Position numbers and translations under genes: made by a program | Source of the DNA: Amaranthus tricolor | Lineage: Eukaryota; Streptophyta; Magnoliopsida; Caryophyllales; Amaranthaceae | Assembly: GCF_026212465.1 (NCBI RefSeq) | Contig: NC_080057.1 | Span: 21,720,147 to 21,784,146 of the forward strand | Direction of reading: 5' to 3' | Length of the DNA: 64,000 bases | Shown: piece after piece, positions 42,061-54,161 of the stretch | How the letters are laid out: every line of letters begins with the position of its first letter | Position numbering within the stretch: the stretch's first letter is position 1 | Notes under the pieces: generated by a model | What the model was told of the DNA's origin: nothing | The model's input: the letters and a program-made list of their open reading frames with translations, nothing else | Database searches by the model: none

Positions 42061-42419
42061 CATGAGCTCATCTTATGATTAGACGGTCTAATACAAGACT
42101 TATTTATAATATGTAATTAATTAATTAACCATGCTTTTATGTGATTCTTAGGCAGCTCTACCACAAGCGATCATACCTTTTGTCTTTGCACAAGAGTGTA
42201 ATGTTCATCCTACGCTTCTTAGCACAGGGTAGCTTTTTAACTCCATGTTATGTTTAAATTTTAATAATTGCATTATTTATATTATAAATGTTTCTTTACT
42301 CCTTGTATTTGGGTCAAATGAAGTTTATAATTTTACCGAACCCTATTTTAGATGGGATCCTCTAAATAACGTTGGAACGGTAGTGGAGTGAAGTTTATAA
42401 TCTTAGTTTATTTTGAATT

Positions 42420-42424
42420 TGGGT
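42420..42424. other. Target-site duplication TGGGT, left copy
   Basis: The five bases before the left LTR equal those after the right LTR (47691-47695), marking the insertion of the copia element. Confidence 0.9.
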
Positions 42425-43020
42425 TGAAAACGATCGCCAAATACTTACGATGTTAAGAACAAACAACAATGAGCAAAAATAAGTTTGACAAAGTAACAAA
42501 CAAGGACACAAAAATTTAAGGAGGTTCACCCAATGATGGCTACGTCCTCCGTGGTGTGTAGTTATGTTTATATTATATCAAATGAATACAAACAACACTT
42601 CAATATGAAGAATTACAATTGAGATAGAGATAACAACAATAGGCTATGTGTTTGGCTTAAGGGTTGTGTTTGATGTGTTTTTACATACTTGAAGTGTGGG
42701 TATGAGAGCCCTATTTATAGTGCTAGGTACTTGAAGATGAATGGCTCACATAAATACATAGTTAATTTAGGTTAATGAATACTATGAAATAACTCTAAGA
42801 ACTTGAAAAGGCATTATCTCAAGAGTCACACACATGAGACTCTTCACCTTAATCTTCATTAACACCAATAATTCCCATGAATACTCTTCACCTTATTACA
42901 CCCTTTTGGATTCCACAACTCAAGAGTCACACACATGAATTCAACCCTTTAATGTGCACTCAAGTCACACATTAGTATACTATCATTTATAATCACATTA
43001 GTATACTACCATTCATAACA
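42425..43020 (-). repeat. 3' LTR of the copia element
   Basis: 596 bp. It differs from the other LTR at only one position that I found by eye ('ttaggttaat' here, 'ttagggtaat' there). Confidence 0.95.
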
Positions 43021-43115
43021 ATCTCCACCTTGACTTGAGTTCACCCAAGTCACAACATTCATCAATCCACTTCATATTCAAAAAACATACACACCTCAAA
43101 ATGCCCAAGAGGGCA

Positions 43116-46100
43116 TTATCTCAAGCAAGAAGCTAAACCTACCAAGTCAACACATAACTCAAACTTGGTAGTAGGTAATGACTTTGTCGTCATGTCGGCC
43201 GGATTTTCCGTAGTGTCAATTTTCTTCAATAACACCCTTTTGTGCTCAACTTCATCCCGGATAAAGTTATACTTAATGTCAATGTGCTTGGACCTTCTAT
43301 GAAATGTATTTTGATTTCTAGCCAAATGTATTGCACTTTGACTATCACAATGCACACTTACCTCACACACCTTATTGCACATTTCACCAACAAGACCTTT
43401 AAGCCATTTTGCTTCCTTGAATGACTCGGCCACGGCTATGTACTCCGCTTCGGTTGTAGAAAGAGCAACCACATCTTGCAAAGATGATTGCCAACTAATC
43501 GCCGAACCACCCAAAGTAAACACGAACCCACTTGTGGACTTTCTATTATCTAGATCACCACCATAATCCGAGTCACAAAACCCGGTTAGCTCACTTGAAT
43601 TTTTCCCATACATGAGACAAACATTTGAAGTATCTTTCAAATACCTCAATAGCCATTTTAGTGCCTCCCAATGTCCCTTACCCGGATTAGACATATATCT
43701 ACTCACCAAACTCACCGCATGAGCAATGTCGGGCCTAGAGCATACCATAGCATACATAACGCTACCAACGGCACTAGTGTATGGAATTCTTACCATTTGC
43801 TCTTCTTCCTCTTTTGTTTGTGGACACAAATTCTTGGACAATTTGAAATGAGAAGCAAGAGGAGTAGACACACCTTTAGCATCATCCATGGAGAAACGTT
43901 GAACAACTTTCTCAATGTACTTCCTTTGACTAAGGTATAAGACACCCTTAGCCCGATCTCTCAAAATCTCCATCCCAAGAATCTTCTTGGCTTCACCAAG
44001 ATCTTTCATATCAAATTCACTTGAAAGCAACTCTTTCAAGTCCTCCACCTTAAGCAAAGAGCTACATGCTACTAGCATATCATCAACATATAAGAGCAAA
44101 TATAGTAAAGAACCATCTTCAAATTTCTTAAGATAAACACAGCTATCATAAGAACTTCTAACAAAATCATGTGAAATCATAAAGGAATCAAACCTTTTGT
44201 ACCATTGCCTTGGAGATTGCTTCAACCCATACAATGACCTCTTCAATCTACACACATGATTCTCCTTACCGGCTACCTCAAAACCTTCCGGTTGCTTCAT
44301 AAAGATTTCTTCTTCAAGCTCACCGTGAAGAAAAGCCGTCTTTACATCCAATTGATGTAACTCCAAATCCTCCATCGCCACCAAAGCAAGCAATGCCCTA
44401 ATAGAAGAGTGTTTCACGACCGGAGAGAAAACTTCGTGAAAATCAATACCCTCAATTTGAGAGTATCCCTTTGCAACAACCCTTGCTTTGTAGATGGGAG
44501 GAATATCACTAGAAGGACCCTCCTTCCTCTTGAATATCCACTTGCACCCCACAATCTTCTTTTTCTTTGGTGCAACAACGATATCCTAAGTTCCATTCTT
44601 CGCAAGAGATTCCATCTCTTGTTTCATAGCAATCAACCACTTGCTTGAGTCATTTGAGGCCATAGCCTCCTTGTACGTACTTGGTTCATTTAACCCTACG
44701 ACTTCGCTAGCAATGTTGAGAGCATAAACAACATAATCACACTCTTCAATGTACCTCCTTGGAGCCACGATCTTCCTTCTTTGCCTAGTTGTGGACAAAG
44801 GAGGAGACCTTTGTTGAACATCATCATTTTTCTCATTATCAACATTGGAGGATTCAACCTCCACTTGTGCTTCATTATCATCATTATTAAAAGGTTTTTC
44901 AACATTAGATACAAGCATGCTATCTTCATCAAAAACAACATCTCTAGAAACAATAATTTTCTTTGATTCATTACTCCATACCCTATACCCCTTTACACCC
45001 ACTCCATACCCCACAAAGATACCTTTTCTAGCCCTAGGTTCTAACTTACCATCATTTACATGAATATAAGCTGGACAACCAAAGATTCTAAGACTAGAAT
45101 AGTTTACCGGAGTGTTGTACCATACCTCTTGTGGCGACTTGAACTTCAAGGCGGTATGAGGTGAACGGTTGATCAAATAACATGCCGTAGCCACCGCTTC
45201 GGCCCAAAATTGTTTCCCCAAATTTGCTTGATTTAGCATGCATCTTGCCCTTTCCAATAACGTTTTATTCATCCTCTCCGCAACACCATTTTGTTGAGGA
45301 CGACCTGCACAAGTTCTATGTCTAACAATACCTTCATTAGAACAATAATTGAGAAACTTGCTATCAACAAATTCAAGACCATTGTCGGTTCTCAAGGTCT
45401 TGATGCTCCTACCGGCTTTCTTTTCAATCATCTTCTTCCATTCCAAGAAGACATCAAAAACTTCATATTTATGTTTTATAAAATAACACCAAACTTTCCT
45501 AGAGTAATCATCAATAAAGGTCAACATGTAGCTACAACCACTAAGGGAGGGCGTTCGAGAAGGCCCCCACAAGTCGGAATGGACATAATCTAATATCCCC
45601 TTAGTGTTGTGGATGGCGGGTTTAAAACTAACTCTCTTGTGCTTCCCATAAACACAATGTTCACAAAAACCAAGGTTCCCAAAATTTTTTCCATCAAATA
45701 AACCTTCTTTAGAGAGTTCAAACATACCTCTTTCGCTCATGTGACCAAGCCTCAAGTGCCAAAGTTTGGTGTCACGATCGGACATTGTGCTTGTGGATAC
45801 ATTCGCCGAGCCAAGAATGGTTGAACCTTGAAGAGCATACAAACTCCCATTCAACCTCCCCTTCATCACCACTAGTGAACCCTTGGCTACCTTCATAACT
45901 CCACCTTCACAAGTGATTCTACACCCGATCTTATCAAGAGTACCCAAAGATAAAAGATTCTTTTTCAAGCCCGGGACATACCTTACATCGGTTAAGGTCC
46001 TCACAATCCCATCAAACATTTTAATTTTAATGCTCCCAATCCCAACAACCTTACATGTGGTGTTGTTTCCCATGGTAACATTTCCCCCATCAACACTTTC

Positions 46101-47036
46101 AAATGTATGGAAGAAAGTTTTGTTGGGAGTCATGTGGAATGTGCACCCCGAATCAAGAATCCATTCATTATTACCTTTGTACTCATGAGTGGCAACAAGA
46201 ACATCGCCATCATCACTATCATTCACGTAACTAGCATTGGCATTGCTAGTTCCTTCCCTTGCCTCTTCTTCTAGCTTTCTCTTAAGCTTCCAACAATCCT
46301 TCTTGATGTGACCCTTAAGCTTGCAATAGTTACAAGACTTATTTTTGTTTGGCCTCACGGACTTGGACCTTCCTTTACCCTTGTTTCCACTCCCACTAGT
46401 GGAACCTTTCTCTTGTGACCTCCCTCTTACAAACAAACCGTCACTAGCATTGCTTGGTGACTTTTGTGACAATTGTGTATCAATGAGATCCCTTTGAGTC
46501 AAGGCATTCTTCACATCATCACTACTCAAATTATCTCTACCATAAAGTAGAGTTTCTCTAAAATTTTTATAAGAAGGGGGTAAAGAACATAAAAGATAAA
46601 TTGCCAAGTCTTCATCATCAAGCTTAACATCAATGTTTTGTAAATCCATAACAATGGAACAAAACTCATCCAAGTGAGGTTTTAAAGGTTTACCTTCCTC
46701 CAAGCGTAAGTCGTAGAGTCTACTCTTCAAAAGTAGCCTATTGGTAACACTCTTGGCCATGTAGAGTGATTCCAATTTCTCCCATATACTCTTGGTTGTT
46801 GTTTCTTTAACAACCTCTCTTAGAACTTCATTGGATAAGCATAATTGGATTGCCGATAACGCCTTTGTGTCTATCTCTTCCCGTCTCGATGCGGACATTC
46901 CTTCCGGCATCTTCTCTACACCATAAATCGCCTTGTGCACACCATTTTGAATCAAAATGGCTCTCATTTTGACTTGCCATAAGCCAAAGTTTACATTCCT
47001 ATCAAACTTCTCAATATCGAGCTTCATTGTAGTCAT
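43116..47036 (-). CDS. copia gag-pol polyprotein, interrupted by one in-frame stop
   Basis: This is the retrotransposon polyprotein. The likely start is MTTMKLDIEKF at 47036, although the frame is open to 47093. From that Met: a copia-type gag domain, a zinc knuckle (CNYCKLKGHIKKDC, about 235-248), aspartic protease (WILDSG, about 292-297), the pre-integrase segment (LWHLRLGH), integrase with FIDDYSR and RTDNG, a TAG codon at 44586-44588, then in the same frame reverse transcriptase (KTAFLHGELEEEIFMKQPEGF, with YVDD) and RNase H (FCDSDYGGD, STTEAEYIA), stopping at 43116. Apart from the one stop, the frame is open over 3.9 kb. As it stands, this copy should make gag-protease-integrase only, unless the stop is read through. 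Confidence 0.93.
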
Positions 47037-47094
47037 GATTTTCAAGTAATAATTTCTTAAAACACCGCAAAATAACCTTGGCTCTGATACCAAT

Positions 47095-47690
47095 TGAAAA
47101 CGATCGCCAAATACTTACGATGTTAAGAACAAACAACAATGAGCAAAAATAAGTTTGACAAAGTAACAAACAAGGACACAAAAATTTAAGGAGGTTCACC
47201 CAATGATGGCTACGTCCTCCGTGGTGTGTAGTTATGTTTATATTATATCAAATGAATACAAACAACACTTCAATATGAAGAATTACAATTGAGATAGAGA
47301 TAACAACAATAGGCTATGTGTTTGGCTTAAGGGTTGTGTTTGATGTGTTTTTACATACTTGAAGTGTGGGTATGAGAGCCCTATTTATAGTGCTAGGTAC
47401 TTGAAGATGAATGGCTCACATAAATACATAGTTAATTTAGGGTAATGAATACTATGAAATAACTCTAAGAACTTGAAAAGGCATTATCTCAAGAGTCACA
47501 CACATGAGACTCTTCACCTTAATCTTCATTAACACCAATAATTCCCATGAATACTCTTCACCTTATTACACCCTTTTGGATTCCACAACTCAAGAGTCAC
47601 ACACATGAATTCAACCCTTTAATGTGCACTCAAGTCACACATTAGTATACTATCATTTATAATCACATTAGTATACTACCATTCATAACA
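47095..47690 (-). repeat. 5' LTR of the copia element
   Basis: 596 bp, nearly identical to the 3' LTR. A TATA-like word ('tatttatagtgc' complement) lies about one half in, consistent with an LTR promoter. Confidence 0.95.
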
Positions 47691-47741
47691 TGGGTCAATA
47701 TTGATCTATATATGTCATTCACGACCATATGAGGTCCAGAA

Positions 47742-47959
47742 TGTAACAACCCTACTTACTGTTGACTGAGTAAATAAGGTCATCATGGGGTTCATACGAA
47801 AGGAAAGGGAGGAGAAGAAAAAAAAAACCTCAAACCCTTCCTTCTCTCTCACGCGAGGAACTCAAAGGAAACAAGGCAACCATTTTCTCCTCCCTTCCCT
47901 TTCGTATGAACCCCGTGATAACCCTGTTTACTCAGTCAACAGTAAGTAGAGTTGTTACA
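47742..47959. repeat. Foldback element, 218 bp, with about 77-bp arms
   Basis: The two arms, starting TGTAACAACCCTACTTACTG on one side and ending in its near inverse, pair over about 77 bp with about seven mismatches. The loop holds A-rich and 'cttctctctcacgcgagg' sequence. It lies 52 bp beyond the copia element in the same intron. I could not see a clear target duplication. Confidence 0.8.
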
Positions 47960-48253
47960 CTAAATTAAATGGGACCGAATGAGTATATAACAATAATCTT
48001 AATCTATGAAGTATATTCTTTCTTACTCCCTAAATTAAAGATTTTATTAGCATTTTGTGCTACCCACGTAAAATTTGTGTGATCGATACTAACATGCTAT
48101 GAATGACTATGACTATTAGCATTTTGCACTACATACGTAGTGTGATCGATACTAACGTGCTATGAATGTTCAAACAGGGTTAGCTTTGGAATGCTAATAT
48201 CGTTACCAATTGCACTAGTCTATTACATATTATTGGGACTCGTTATTAAGTGA

Positions 48254-49407
48254 AGAGGCTAGCATGACATTACGAACCATTCGACGGCTCTTGCAAAGGC
48301 GATATGAGGATCGCGCACAAAGTGCTCGAGCAATTTCAGTCAATACCTCCAATGTTTTTCAAATAGCTATGTTTGAATTGATCTCCCGAAATCGAAACCG
48401 GAAGCTGAACGCATTAAAAGAGCTCGATTCAACATCATTCCAAGGTGATGAGCTATTGGATGTTCATAGACTCTTGGCCATCTACATTTTGCATCCACAT
48501 CCAACATGTTATATGTTGAATTTTGTGACTTGAAGGTGTTATGATCAATACCTTGGACAATTAGCGAACAATGCGGTCTACGAATGTGACTATATGTTGG
48601 TTACTCATGTTATTATCTGATGTTTGAACAAATTGTAAATCTAATCTTTATTAGTCAGACTCTCTCTGTTCAAACCTATTGTAACTTTGTTATAAGGTTT
48701 TCACTAGCATTGGTCCCACCTGGTAAATAAGTCAATAGTCGTTGCATCAACCCGAGACATTGCTCGACCAGAGGAAACGTGTGCTAAAAAAAACACGGCT
48801 ATCATTTGGCAACTAATGTGCGAATCAATAATCTAGAAAAAACACACACCAATTTGGACATACTAGGTATTCTAAATTTTGCATAAAGCCTAATATCATC
48901 TCTCATCAATTCATTTCTCAATCACCCTTCATCCGTAGGGCTAATGTTATGGACTATACCATTTCATATCGTCAAGAAAGAGTCATCATCATCACCCAAT
49001 GTATCTCACTCGTAGGAAAATATAATCAAGATAAGAAAGGAAAGAAAAATAGCAACTCATACCATAACGAATAATGCATTGTCAAAAAAGTGAGTTACCA
49101 TTTCAAAACAATATATTGCATCTCCTCCCATACAAAGGCAGGGAAATCTTAGATTGAAAATATACTAATTGAAAAGAATACAATCAGAAAGTGTTAATAG
49201 ATGAACTAAATGTCAATTTTGCATACAGTACTGTAACTAAATTAGTTAAACACCCACATTTTCGGTATCCCGTTTGCCCGAGCAGAAGTCGTTTCCAACA
49301 TTAGCATTATCTATCTACATCGTAACCGAATGTGCAGTTTTGCTCTTTGTGCAAGCCTCATTTCCCGATCTGTCAGTTGTTTCAGACGCTAGGTATAATA
49401 TAAGCTA
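48254..49407. other. Spacer between PIN8-like and ankyrin genes
   Basis: This lies between the convergent ends of a plus-strand and a minus-strand gene. An 89-codon frame (48264-48533) follows the PIN8-like stop by 10 bp. I do not recognise it; it may be chance or a transposon scrap. No other gene is seen. Confidence 0.45.
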
Positions 49408-52400
49408 TTAAGGTGCCCGACTCGATTGATCTTTGTGTTTGCCTTTCTTAGCTTTGTTCTTTTCTTCCATCCTTCGCCTTTTCACTTCAGCAGTAATCCA
49501 AGCATAATCGGACGGAATTACGAATGGGTCGTCACTGTTATTCTCTGTCTTGGTTCCGGAACAGCTATCGCTTGATGAGCTTGTGCGTTGGTAAGGAGTT
49601 TTTATCCACCGGAACCAGGAGGAGCCTGAAGTGTTGCTTACTATGGGACCGTCGCTTGAGGATGCCGTTGGACTGGAAGGAGGTGTCGAGAACTCCTCAA
49701 GGGGTTGTAATTCCTCAAACTTAGTGAACGTAACCATTACTCTTATTGTCGGAACCACTGGGATAGCAACCTGAATATCGAGTTAACCAACCAACAATAA
49801 GAACAGATGCACGAATTCAAAATCAACGAGAAAAAAATGGTTGTGGCCTTAATCCCGAATCCCAACAATAACGGGTAAAAGAACAAACAAGATGCCGATA
49901 TCAGAAAAATTCGTTACAGATTTACAATATAAAATGTAAGTCCCTTACGTGAGAAACGAGCCTTAAATTTAGCTAAGAACATGGATTTTACAACGTCTTT
50001 TGATAGGCACTTTCATCCCCTAATTTAACTTCTTTTTTTACCTTAATCCCGGTATAGTGCAAAAATAAGGTCGCGTCGTATCGTATCGGCCGCATCATAA
50101 AGGTTTTCGAATTTGTCAAACTGGTATTATCCGCATGGTAAAGGTGTAACAATACCGTATTTTAGGTTGTTTCACACGATATTTCATGGCTTGCACCAAC
50201 AATTTAAGGCCCGATAACTGCCTCACCCCATTACTGCGACCATTGTTGTAGTTTTGTTAGACCAATGCACATCGTATGCCACACAACACAAGGATACAAC
50301 AGGAGTATACAACTCCCGGGTACCTAACTTCATTCCATATAGACCAAAAAAAACCTACTTGGGTCTATTTTATTACAGATCATAAGCCTTTTATAACGGT
50401 TATGTGTACATTTTACATGATCTTAGTTCAACACTTGACAAAGGAAAGACGGACGTAGGTGTAGAGCTTTGACACTTAAGACGGCGACCCAAAACCTTAA
50501 AACATCATCTATACACAAAAACAATCAAATAGTAAAACAATGTTCTCAGCATATCATCAGCATTGAAAGTAGCTTAATACAGAAGTTCCAAGCGGAACTG
50601 CCTCATCAATCACACAATGATTATATATTTGGACTAACGAAAACAAACTTATCAATAAATTAATTCAATAAAGGGTAACAACAAATGAAATGCAATAATA
50701 TTTATCTTGGTAGGTTGCACCTACAGAAACAAGGGAAGATAAGAAATTCAAGGGTGGAAAAGAACTAAACTATCCAGAATAATAACTCCATATCAATCAA
50801 CCGAAAGACACTAGAAATTTCATAGTGTCCACTGTGTGCTTCAAAATCACATCTTTTATTTTGTCAACTAAGACATTGCAGTTAGTAGATATAGTTGGGT
50901 CAGTTAGAAGTGTCCTAACAGAATGTAGCAAGAGGCATGAAAAGGTGATGAAAGGCAGAGCCATGGAAGTACAAAATGGCGCGACTAGAGGTGTTCATTT
51001 GGACCACCGGGTCGATTTTGGGTTAGATGTTTCGGGTCGATTCAACATCGGGTCTAGTGTCCACAGTGGTTTTACAAAATTGCAGATCTATTTTTAAATC
51101 GGGTTCGGTTATAAGGTCGGGTGACAATTTAAAATCTGCTCGAACTTCTTTACCAAAAGCTAAAACGGATAATTTTCCAATAATAACAATAACGATGAAA
51201 ATTAACACCTGGTGGCTGAAGTGGTGACAGCTCCGAGTTATAATGGCATTGACCAACAACTTAATTCAGAAGGCATCATAGTAAAGCTCACTAGAGTGCC
51301 TAATGGGACAATGGCTATGTTGAATTTTATAGAGTGACAAGTTCTATAGGACTTCGATCACTAAGCATAACTAAGAACCTACTTGGCCCATCAAACAAAA
51401 CTTAAGGATCTACACATGAGACACCTGAGAGGGCATGGGATGTATTCGGAATATATCGTAGTAGCAAAACAAACCTTAATGAGGCATCAAATATAGTTGA
51501 AGCGAGAAGATCAAGTTTCAACAACAGCCCAACAACTCTGGTCCATATATAGCATTGAAACAAATCGTAAACGCAAAAGACCAGAAAAACCTCTATGGCT
51601 CAGACACCTATGTAAGTGGAGTTAATCTCATCAACAAAGTCTCTCGGTTATTCAATATCATATACAAGTAAATTTCTTAAGGATTGTCGAAAATAAGTAA
51701 TTTTCTCGAGAAAGCCAAGTTCAACAAAGAAGCTTTATCACCAAGCTTTCAAACTTAAAAAAATGCATAAAGGGTTTCTATAAAACTATTCTCCGAGGCC
51801 ATTTATAGTAAAGGATGCCACTCAGACCAAAATCAATTGAATTTGAAATAACCACCTACCATATCATTTTAAAAAATTAAGTGTTGCAAGTAGCAGCTAT
51901 AATGCCAGAAATAGTGCTTTATTTGGCCAAGGGCGGCTCTAGGGTCGTTCAATGATATCAACTAACAACATTAAACTTATATATGAAACCATATACCTAG
52001 AGATGTTAATATATGTGCCGGTTAAGTTGGTGGAAGCTTTGCAATGAGACAACATTGACCTGGGTTCAAGACTTATTAAGCACAATTTTAAGATCTAGAA
52101 AGAATACTTGCCCATTTGCTATTTTAATCAGTATTTTTTTAAAATATTATCGATATTATATGATTTTGTTTTAGATCCGCCCCTAAGCAGTTCAAGACAG
52201 AGAGTCCATGTATCAAGACACTTAATCGTGTAGATATAAAAAGGTATCAATTGTTGAAGCGCAAAACTTAGCTCCGTACTGCATTTCGAGCGGTCAAAAC
52301 ACTAGATTAACAATATGGTTATAATATGTTCTACTTGTGCTAAAAGACTTTCGATGTTATGATTATATTTCCTATGTATTTGGATTTTGGACAACACCAT

Positions 52401-54161
52401 GGCCCTATCTTAATTTCTTAACTTCTTTTCGATCAAATTTCGTTTCCCAAGTTTCCAAAACACTAAATTAACGTTTTTTCATTACTCATATCTAATCGAA
52501 TTTGGTTTCGCATAACATTGGTATCAACAAAGTGATAATTATAGTAACCCATGTCAATATATGCAAATACAACACAAAATCAAATAGCAATGAAAAAAAG
52601 ACATTGAAAGACAAACCTTGACGGGAAACGTTCCCATAGGAAGTTTTGTTGTTAGAAGGTCCCTTAAACGGCGAATAGCCTTCACCTTATTGGCAAGGAT
52701 ATCAAGCAAGGGTAAGAGCTCCTCTATACGAAGCGGAAAGTCAGAGGACAGCCAAAGTATAGGCCTCAATCCCTTCTTATACTCATTCTCTTGACTCGAG
52801 TCTTTGCCCGATGAAGATGCTTTCTTATCCTTCCCTCTTTGTGCCTCATCCCCTCTTACAACATCTACAGAATGCCTTCCTGGTTTGATTCCATCACTCC
52901 CTTTCCCATCAACAGAAACCGAATTTCTAGGAATAGCAACCTTCTTTTGTTCCCTTTTCCTCCAACCACCAAACCATCCTTTCTTTTCATATTTGACATC
53001 CCCATTTTTACACCCATTTGCATCCTCAATAGATATCTCTCTAGATTCATAACAGCTATGTCTATGCCCCACAATCCCATCATCACACCCATCATATGGA
53101 TCCAACTTAAGGGCACTTTCAAGTTGTTTTCTTTCTTCATCAGTCAAAATTTCATTAAGTTCTTCACTATCACTTTCATTATCAAGAGTTGAAGAACCAA
53201 ACTCTTCATCAGTCATAGCCCCAGGAACCTTTCTAGACTTAATACTAACTACAACATTATGCATCTCATACACCTTAGATTTCCATTCCCCAACAGTTTC
53301 GGTTTTCTCTTGACGTCTCCATGTAAGCTGTGGCAATAAAACAGCTTCAGTCACATCAATCCCAGGTCTAAATATGTTAGTCTTAGACATTGAAGCAACT
53401 TCTTGTTGTATCTCAGCTTCAGAAGCTTGATCACCAGCCCCATCAAGTGCATTCATTATCTCCTTATCCTTATGAGTTATTATACACAATGATCCAGGAG
53501 CTAACTTCCCATCTTCAGATCCTTCACCAAGAAACAAAATACTTTGATCTGAGCGTTGGATTCGAAACCCATCAAATCCAGCCAAGGTCATATCAGCCCT
53601 TAAATTAGCACCCCTTTTCCAAATCTTGTAGGTATCGGAAGGAGCGATCCTAGATACGAAAGGAATCACTGAACTCTCAAAATGAAATGTAATCTCCATA
53701 TAGAAATCCCTCATTCTCCTCATAGTTGCAACTAAACGCGGCAATCTTCTACACCATTTAGCCCAAGCTAAAGGTTGATAATGTCGAACAATGATTTTCG
53801 CAATGTTTTCATTTCTATCACAAATTGCTTCCTGTAATGCACTCCAACCTTGCTCATTCTGTAAACTCCAATCAGCCCCAGCAACCATTAACATCTCAGT
53901 TGCAGTTTCATCACCAAGTTTTACAGCAAGGTGAAGTGGGGTATCTCGATTCGGAACATTATCACGCTTATCAATCACAGCTGAAATTGCATCTGCCTTC
54001 TGTTCTTCGGCTAATGAGGCGGGTTCAGATTGAATTTCTGCCGGATCACAAAGACGAGGCAGGGTAGATAGTATTTTCCTGAGATTAGCATAGTCTTTTG
54101 TGGCAATTGCCTTATGAACAGGATGGTTGGCATACTTGGATAAATCTATACCAGCAGCCAT
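49408..54161 (-). CDS. Ankyrin-repeat protein with GPCR-chaperone (ANKRD13) domain
   Basis: This is a two-exon gene: 54161-52617 and 49770-49408, 1908 nt, 635 aa. Residues up to about 135 hold two or three ankyrin repeats (NRDTPLHLAVKLGDETATEML, QNEQGWSALQEAICDRNENI). They are followed by the conserved start of the GPCR-chaperone-1 domain (LAWAKWCRRLPRLVATMRRM..DFYMEITFHFESSVIPFVSRIAPSDTYKIWKRG). A charged, low-complexity middle (DEEFGSSTLDNESDSEE and lysine/serine runs) leads to LRPILWLSSDFPLRIEELLPLLDILA and the conserved PTIRVMVTFTKFEEL end of the domain, which is encoded by exon 2. The tail is basic (KRRRMEEKNKAKKGKHK). Animal ANKRD13 proteins bind ubiquitinated cargo; the plant role is not known to me. 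Membrane segments are absent. The start is the first Met of the frame and fits the family N-terminus. The 2.8-kb intron carries an M2 and an M3 element and a SINE candidate. Confidence 0.92.
50055..50258. mobile_element. MITE family M2, copy 3 (ankyrin gene intron)
   Basis: The stretch begins 'tagtgcaaaaataaggtcgc' and carries 'tatcggccgcatcataaaggtttt', 'atccgcatggtaaaggtgta' and 'cattactgcgaccattg' as in copies 1 and 2. The right end is degraded. Confidence 0.6.
50986..51131. repeat. MITE family M3, copy 2, right end unclear
   Basis: It begins 'tagaggtgttcatttgg' and contains 'gggtcgattttgggttagatg' and 'aaatcgggttcggtt'. The inverted right end of copy 1 is not visible. Confidence 0.5.
51930..52195 (+). 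repeat. tRNA-derived SINE candidate (ankyrin gene intron)
   Basis: A-box-like CCGGTTAAGTTGG and B-box-like GGGTTCAAGACT lie about 40 bp apart. The ends carry 'aagggcggctctagggtc' and 'gatccgcccctaagcag', which resemble the flanks of the candidate at 32738. Confidence 0.5.

Larger units (their letters stand above)
42425..47690 (-). mobile_element. Ty1/copia LTR retrotransposon, Tork/Tnt1-like, full length
   Basis: The element is 5266 bp, read on the minus strand. It has two 596-bp LTRs that begin TGTTATGAAT and end TTTTCA, a 5-bp TGGGT target duplication, a tRNA-Met-type primer site (minus strand TGGTATCAGAGCC, complement of about 47081-47093) two bases after the 5' LTR, and a purine-rich tract (AAGGTGGAGAT at about 43021-43031) directly before the 3' LTR. 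The internal domain order gag, protease, integrase, reverse transcriptase, RNase H is that of Ty1/copia. It fills most of the last intron (42229-48179) of the PIN8-like gene, in the opposite orientation. Confidence 0.96.

Noticed and set aside
43242..46188. Plus-strand frames inside the copia element
   Set aside because: They are antisense shadows of gag-pol.
48264..48533. 89-codon frame starting 10 bp after the PIN8-like stop
   Set aside because: No recognisable family, no splice context, and likely 3' untranslated region or spacer; noted only in the spacer entry.
52804..54067. Several plus-strand frames of 70-117 codons
   Set aside because: They are shadows of the long ankyrin-gene exon on the other strand and carry no motif.
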